Positions 29,518-32,783 of a stretch of 32,783 nucleotides of DNA are shown in pieces; position 1 is the stretch's first letter, and each line of letters opens with the position of its first letter. Source of the DNA: Flavobacteriales bacterium (lineage in GTDB: Bacteria; Bacteroidota; Bacteroidia; Flavobacteriales_D; Crocinitomicaceae); the NCBI GenBank assembly GCA_947460825.1, contig CANHHA010000032.1, positions 1-32,783 of the forward strand. Reading direction: 5' to 3'. The notes beneath the pieces were generated by a model. That model worked only from the letters and a program-made list of their open reading frames with translations. It searched no databases and was not told the origin of the DNA. The position numbers and the translations under genes are program-made.

Positions 29518-31729
29518 ACGTTAAAATTTTAATTTGTTGAGCAGGGTGTTGGATAGATCGGATGATATAATATCCCGGAGTTAGAAGGGTAACATCGAAG
29601 TGGTTGTTTAGCGTTTTAGCCATTAATCGGCCTTGTAAATCAAACAATTCAAAGCCGTTTTCGTCGCTGTACGGACTTACAATGTGAACGACATCTCGAG
29701 AAGGGTTTGGATATGCGATGTATGCAGGCAGTAGCGTCTGTTCTACCCCAAGTTCCCCATCAAGTCCCGTGGATACAATCGGTCGCAACATGGCTGATCC
29801 CGGAAAGGGAGGGTTTTCCCACGTGGCACCAAAATCTACACTGTAAAAAATTTCTTGAGAATGGTCTATGTTACGATCTAATCCTACATTGTAGCGAACA
29901 GCATCCACTTGCCTCCATCCCACAAAAAAGGATGTGCCAACCGCTATTTTTTCACCGTTTGGAAAATAATAGGCATTGAAATTATTTAATCCATTCGCAT
30001 AGGTGGGTTGCCGAGGAGAAAAGGCATCGTCCTCGTACAAAATGGCACCAGGCGCACCGTTCAAATCTTCCCAAACCGTTAGGTAGAATAATTTCGTGGA
30101 AACATCGCTTACCGACGGCACGAAATGTAAGTAAACTCCGAGTAAGGAGTCTGCCTCGTAGGCATTGAAATGTACGGCAAGCATCGATTGGGCGCCCGTT
30201 GGACCAAAAGCCGCCTCCGCGGAGCCATCGTCGTAACTGTAGTAATTATAAAATCCCTGATAAAACTCGCAGGTGTCGTTACTGATTAAGTTTGGAAACT
30301 GAGCAGATACCGAAGCATTTACCTTAAATACTTGCTGATTTCCCGGTAAGCTTCGATCAAATTCATACCCTGCGGATAAATCGTGATAAGAGGTAAATAA
30401 TTCGTTTGGATTGTAATTGATGTTGCCTTCCGCGAGCAGAAAACCAGGTAAACTAAAGGTTCCCACTTGGGATCCGTTGTATTGAACAACAACTTGGCCA
30501 TTTTGATAGTTTTCTGCGGAATTACTTCCGTTAAATACGTTCACTTCTAAACCATTAGTCATCATTCCTGCGGTCGTGTTTTTATAGTGATCCCACGGAA
30601 CGCTGGTATAGTCTTGCAATAAGGTATTCAGTGGATAGCATAAGGCAAAATCTTTGAACAAGGTATCGGTATAATCCGAAAGGGCACGTAAATGCACATA
30701 ATCTATATGGAAATGATCTAAGGAACCACTTAAGGCCCCATAATTTTTAAATCGAATTTTGAATCCATCGCGAAAGAACTGATCATCAAGAACGGGAATA
30801 TGCACCGGTTTGAAGGGATGCACTCCCGTGCCCGACACGCTCCAGATATGCTTCCATTGGTCAAGATCTTCTGCATAAAACTCAAGAATTAAGGAATCTC
30901 CAGCCTCTGGTACATCACCTAGTCCTTCGGGTTGGTATAAAAAACTAAAATATAGGGAGTCGCCAGCATTAAAGCTCGAGAGATTGATGCATTTAGAGGT
31001 TAAACGGTCTCCGTAATTTGTTACCGCACTTCCAAATTGATAGGGATATCCATCCTCATCTAATCCGTCGAAGGTGGCTACACCAAGGGATCGAGGATTG
31101 AACCCATAGCGCATGTTGTGGTAGGCCATTCGATCTATCCAAATCTTGGTGGAATCCTCAATGGTTTGAAAAAACAGTACGGCCGAATCTTGAAAATAAG
31201 CGGGATTACTCATCCAGATGGTATCGCTTTGGTCTTGTACCCCAACAGTATCGTAGATATAGTATGGAGGATATAGGGAAATTGGCGTTCCTTCCGGCGG
31301 ATACTGCGCCAGGTTATTTTCAGTCACATTAAACGCCGGAAAGGTAAGGTCGGTAGTTGTTTCTGTACTAATGTCGTAGGTTCGACGAAAGGTTGCTTGG
31401 TTTGTAAAGCTTAATCCATTAGCGACAGGTAAGTTCGTTGCCGGATTGATCAGGCGATAAAAGGTTTGTTGGGTATTCCCCGGGGCATTAAACACTCCCT
31501 GAAACACCTGAAACTTATTGGTGGAAAAATCATCAAAGACCGGCAGATTTAAGGTGTCCGAGGCAAAGATAAACGTGCTGTCTATGCTCAGTGATTTTTC
31601 AATGGAATTCGGCTTTTTAAGTCCATAAACAGGGTCAAATCCGATGTTTTTTCCTGTATTGTATTCCAATTCTTGTCCGAAACTGACCATGATGCAGACA
31701 AGTGCTGCGATTAAAAGGGTACTGCGCAT
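29510..31729 (-). CDS. Large secreted protein with T9SS type A sorting domain
   Basis: 739-aa exported protein. Signal peptide 1-19 (ends VSFGQ). Most of the body is beta-rich without a catalytic motif I recognise; about 200-345 is a jelly-roll-like region with repeated aromatic strands (SLYFSFLYQPEGLGD, GFKIRFKNYGALSG) resembling choice-of-anchor or MAM-type folds. The end is a T9SS sorting domain (IAYPNPSRDVVHI at about 664-676, then GYYIIRSIQHPAQQIKILTCE). It is coupled to its neighbours: ATG overlaps the PASTA stop (TAATG) and its end overlaps rluD by 8 bases. A role at the cell surface is inferred; function unknown. Confidence 0.85.
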   Translation of the reverse strand: MRSTLLIAALVCIMVSFGQELEYNTGKNIGFDPVYGLKKPNSIEKSLSIDSTFIFASDTLNLPVFDDFSTNKFQVFQGVFNAPGNTQQTFYRLINPATNLPVANGLSFTNQATFRRTYDISTETTTDLTFPAFNVTENNLAQYPPEGTPISLYPPYYIYDTVGVQDQSDTIWMSNPAYFQDSAVLFFQTIEDSTKIWIDRMAYHNMRYGFNPRSLGVATFDGLDEDGYPYQFGSAVTNYGDRLTSKCINLSSFNAGDSLYFSFLYQPEGLGDVPEAGDSLILEFYAEDLDQWKHIWSVSGTGVHPFKPVHIPVLDDQFFRDGFKIRFKNYGALSGSLDHFHIDYVHLRALSDYTDTLFKDFALCYPLNTLLQDYTSVPWDHYKNTTAGMMTNGLEVNVFNGSNSAENYQNGQVVVQYNGSQVGTFSLPGFLLAEGNINYNPNELFTSYHDLSAGYEFDRSLPGNQQVFKVNASVSAQFPNLISNDTCEFYQGFYNYYSYDDGSAEAAFGPTGAQSMLAVHFNAYEADSLLGVYLHFVPSVSDVSTKLFYLTVWEDLNGAPGAILYEDDAFSPRQPTYANGLNNFNAYYFPNGEKIAVGTSFFVGWRQVDAVRYNVGLDRNIDHSQEIFYSVDFGATWENPPFPGSAMLRPIVSTGLDGELGVEQTLLPAYIAYPNPSRDVVHIVSPYSDENGFELFDLQGRLMAKTLNNHFDVTLLTPGYYIIRSIQHPAQQIKILTCE

Positions 31730-32547
31730 TATTGTTCTTCGTTTTCAATGTATCCGTTGAAATCTTTGCGAAGGTGAATGGTGAACGGGGTAGATTTCGG
31801 AACAGTTTCACCTTCGATGTATTCAGGACTTTGAATAATGACACGAGACGCCAGGGTATCTTCTTTACTAATACAGTCATTACAAATATAGCTTACGGAA
31901 ACGCCCAACGTATCAAGAACAAATTTAGCATCGCTGTATGAAAGGCCGAAGAAATCAGGGATTGCGATCGGCTCCCCTTTGTCGTTTTCGCCAACAATTA
32001 ATATGATGGTAGATCCAACAGGAATTCTCGCCCCTTCTTCAATGCGATTCCCTTTGAATAGTTGTTCCAATACGGAACCGTTGGCGTCATTAGTCGGCTT
32101 GTAGCGTATAAGCCACTTTAAGCCCCTGCTTTGCAAGGAATTCTGAGCAAATCTTAATTGGCGATGGATAAGGCTTGGCATTTCTACCATGTCGGTTCGT
32201 TTGGTTAAGCGCAAGGCGACCGTTCTGCCAGATTTCACAAATAACAAGGAGGAAGTGGTAGGGCTAGGGTTCTGTGAAACTATAGTTCCAGCCGGTTTAG
32301 ACGGATCGTAAATAGAGTCTAAAATTTGATACTCTAAGCCCAAGTCTTCAAGAATAACCTTGGCTTTTTCCGCATTTTTCCCCACCAAATTAGGAACCTC
32401 GATTCGCTCTCCATGATTCGTTGAAACCCGCAAAAAAACCATCATGATAAACACAACAGAAAGGTAGAACAAGATAATTAATCCAAGCTGCTTTAAAAAA
32501 TACTTGGATAATATAAAAGCCTTTATCTGTGTAAAAAGCGGATTCAT
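31729..32547 (-). CDS. PASTA-domain membrane protein (three PASTA repeats, no kinase)
   Basis: 272-aa inner-membrane protein with a short cytoplasmic N-terminus, one membrane helix (about 21-40) and three periplasmic PASTA domains: about 47-116 (EVPNLVGKNAEKAKVILEDLGL), 119-187 (EMPSLIHRQLRFAQNSLQSRGL) and 192-262 (AIPDFFGLSYSDAKFVLDTLGV). PASTA repeats bind peptidoglycan fragments or muropeptide-like ligands in Ser/Thr kinases and PBPs, but here there is no kinase or transpeptidase domain, as is normal for the Bacteroidota version. Cys222/Cys225 in the third repeat may form a disulfide. Linked by overlap to the T9SS cargo gene. Confidence 0.9.
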   Translation of the reverse strand: MNPLFTQIKAFILSKYFLKQLGLIILFYLSVVFIMMVFLRVSTNHGERIEVPNLVGKNAEKAKVILEDLGLEYQILDSIYDPSKPAGTIVSQNPSPTTSSLLFVKSGRTVALRLTKRTDMVEMPSLIHRQLRFAQNSLQSRGLKWLIRYKPTNDANGSVLEQLFKGNRIEEGARIPVGSTIILIVGENDKGEPIAIPDFFGLSYSDAKFVLDTLGVSVSYICNDCISKEDTLASRVIIQSPEYIEGETVPKSTPFTIHLRKDFNGYIENEEQ

Positions 32548-32552
32548 TAAAA

Positions 32553-32560
32553 CAAATATA
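32553..32560 (-). promoter_or_regulatory. Putative -7 box of the PASTA gene
   Basis: Minus-strand TATATTTG, an exact TAnnTTTG match, ending 5 bases before the ATG at 32547. No TTG is visible at the -33 distance, only TTAAG. Confidence 0.4.
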
Positions 32561-32564
32561 CAGA

Positions 32565-32783
32565 TTAAAAATTAGGACTTAACGGATGATTCTCAAAGAA
32601 ACCTTCAATGTAAGAGACCGCAGACTCCACATCATCCACTACCTTAAATAATTGTAGGTCATCGGCGGAAATATTCTGCTCTTTTTCTAACATGGTAGTT
32701 TTAATCCAATCCAGCAACCCGTTCCAATATTCCGAGCCAAACAACACAATGGGACGACGTCTGATTTTTTTAGTTTGAATCAA
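32565..32783 (-). CDS. LOG-family / TIGR00730 Rossmann-fold protein (C-terminal part)
   Basis: C-terminal 73 codons of a protein whose start lies beyond the window; the leucine codon TTG at the window edge is not its true start. The segment KKIRRRPIVLFGSEYWNGLLDWI, an acidic stretch, then DLQLFKVVDDVESAVSYI closely follows the C-terminus of TIGR00730/LOG-type proteins (formerly annotated as lysine decarboxylases), related to cytokinin riboside 5'-monophosphate phosphoribohydrolases, which split nucleotide N-glycosidic bonds. The catalytic PGGxGTxxE motif would be outside the window. The stop is 17 bases before the PASTA start. Confidence 0.85.
   Translation of the reverse strand: MIQTKKIRRRPIVLFGSEYWNGLLDWIKTTMLEKEQNISADDLQLFKVVDDVESAVSYIEGFFENHPLSPNF

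Noticed and set aside
1..32783. CRISPR array, toxin-antitoxin pair, restriction system, retron or other defence island
   Set aside because: No spaced direct repeats, no nuclease, methylase or reverse-transcriptase motifs outside UvrC, and no small paired genes of toxin-antitoxin type were found.

Overview
The window reads as a compact chromosomal segment from a Bacteroidota bacterium, most likely order Flavobacteriales (a Crocinitomicaceae- or Cryomorphaceae-like lineage is a guess). Evidence: three secreted proteins with C-terminal type IX secretion (T9SS) sorting domains, an OmpA protein with the domain order of the T9SS factor PorE, Bacteroidota-typical families (DUF349 repeats, DUF2851, ALDH7, kinase-free PASTA protein), and repeated promoters of the TTG / TAnnTTTG type instead of TTGACA / TATAAT. 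Shine-Dalgarno sites are mostly absent. Genes are packed tightly: no gene-free stretch exceeds about 100 bases, and many neighbours overlap. No tRNA, rRNA, CRISPR array, insertion sequence, prophage or recognisable defence system was seen.

Layout. 1-242: the end of ribosomal protein L25 and its terminator. 308-7493 (+): an ALDH7-type aldehyde dehydrogenase, then an overlapping operon of a PfkB sugar kinase, a five-repeat DUF349 protein, an unrecognised four-helix membrane protein, a soluble REC-PAS-HisKA_3 histidine kinase and a family 9 glycosyltransferase. 7465-9382 (-): thioesterase and secreted alpha/beta hydrolase. 9473-11635 (+): secreted M43 metalloprotease. 11632-15615 (-): uvrC and a secreted S1-type protease. 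15672-17265 (+): orphan OmpR-type regulator, riboflavin synthase and MazG-like pyrophosphohydrolase. 17262-18370 (-): Xer recombinase downstream of rpsU. 18425-24014 (-): two APC permeases, a membrane-anchored helix-hairpin-helix protein, apt and an acyl-CoA dehydrogenase. 24083-26114 (-): DUF2851 - PspC - RmlD-like operon. 26173-28422 (-): PorE-like OmpA protein. 28477-32783 (-): LOG-family end, PASTA protein, T9SS cargo and RluD-type pseudouridine synthase.

The content is mainly housekeeping (translation, repair, cofactor and purine salvage, amino acid uptake, fatty acid turnover) plus a secretion theme: two T9SS proteases, a third T9SS cargo and a PorE-like envelope protein. Two regulators lack an adjacent partner: a kinase with its own receiver domain and an OmpR-type regulator beside a secreted protease.

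I found no clear new defence or mobile system. The most unusual signals are (1) a recurring arrangement in which the -7 box TAnnTTT(G/A) or a close variant sits 3-5 bases before the start codon, predicting leaderless or nearly leaderless mRNAs; (2) intrinsic terminators that abut the start of the next same-strand gene, notably rpsU-xer; and (3) the overlapping gene pair of an unknown membrane protein and the soluble REC-PAS-kinase.
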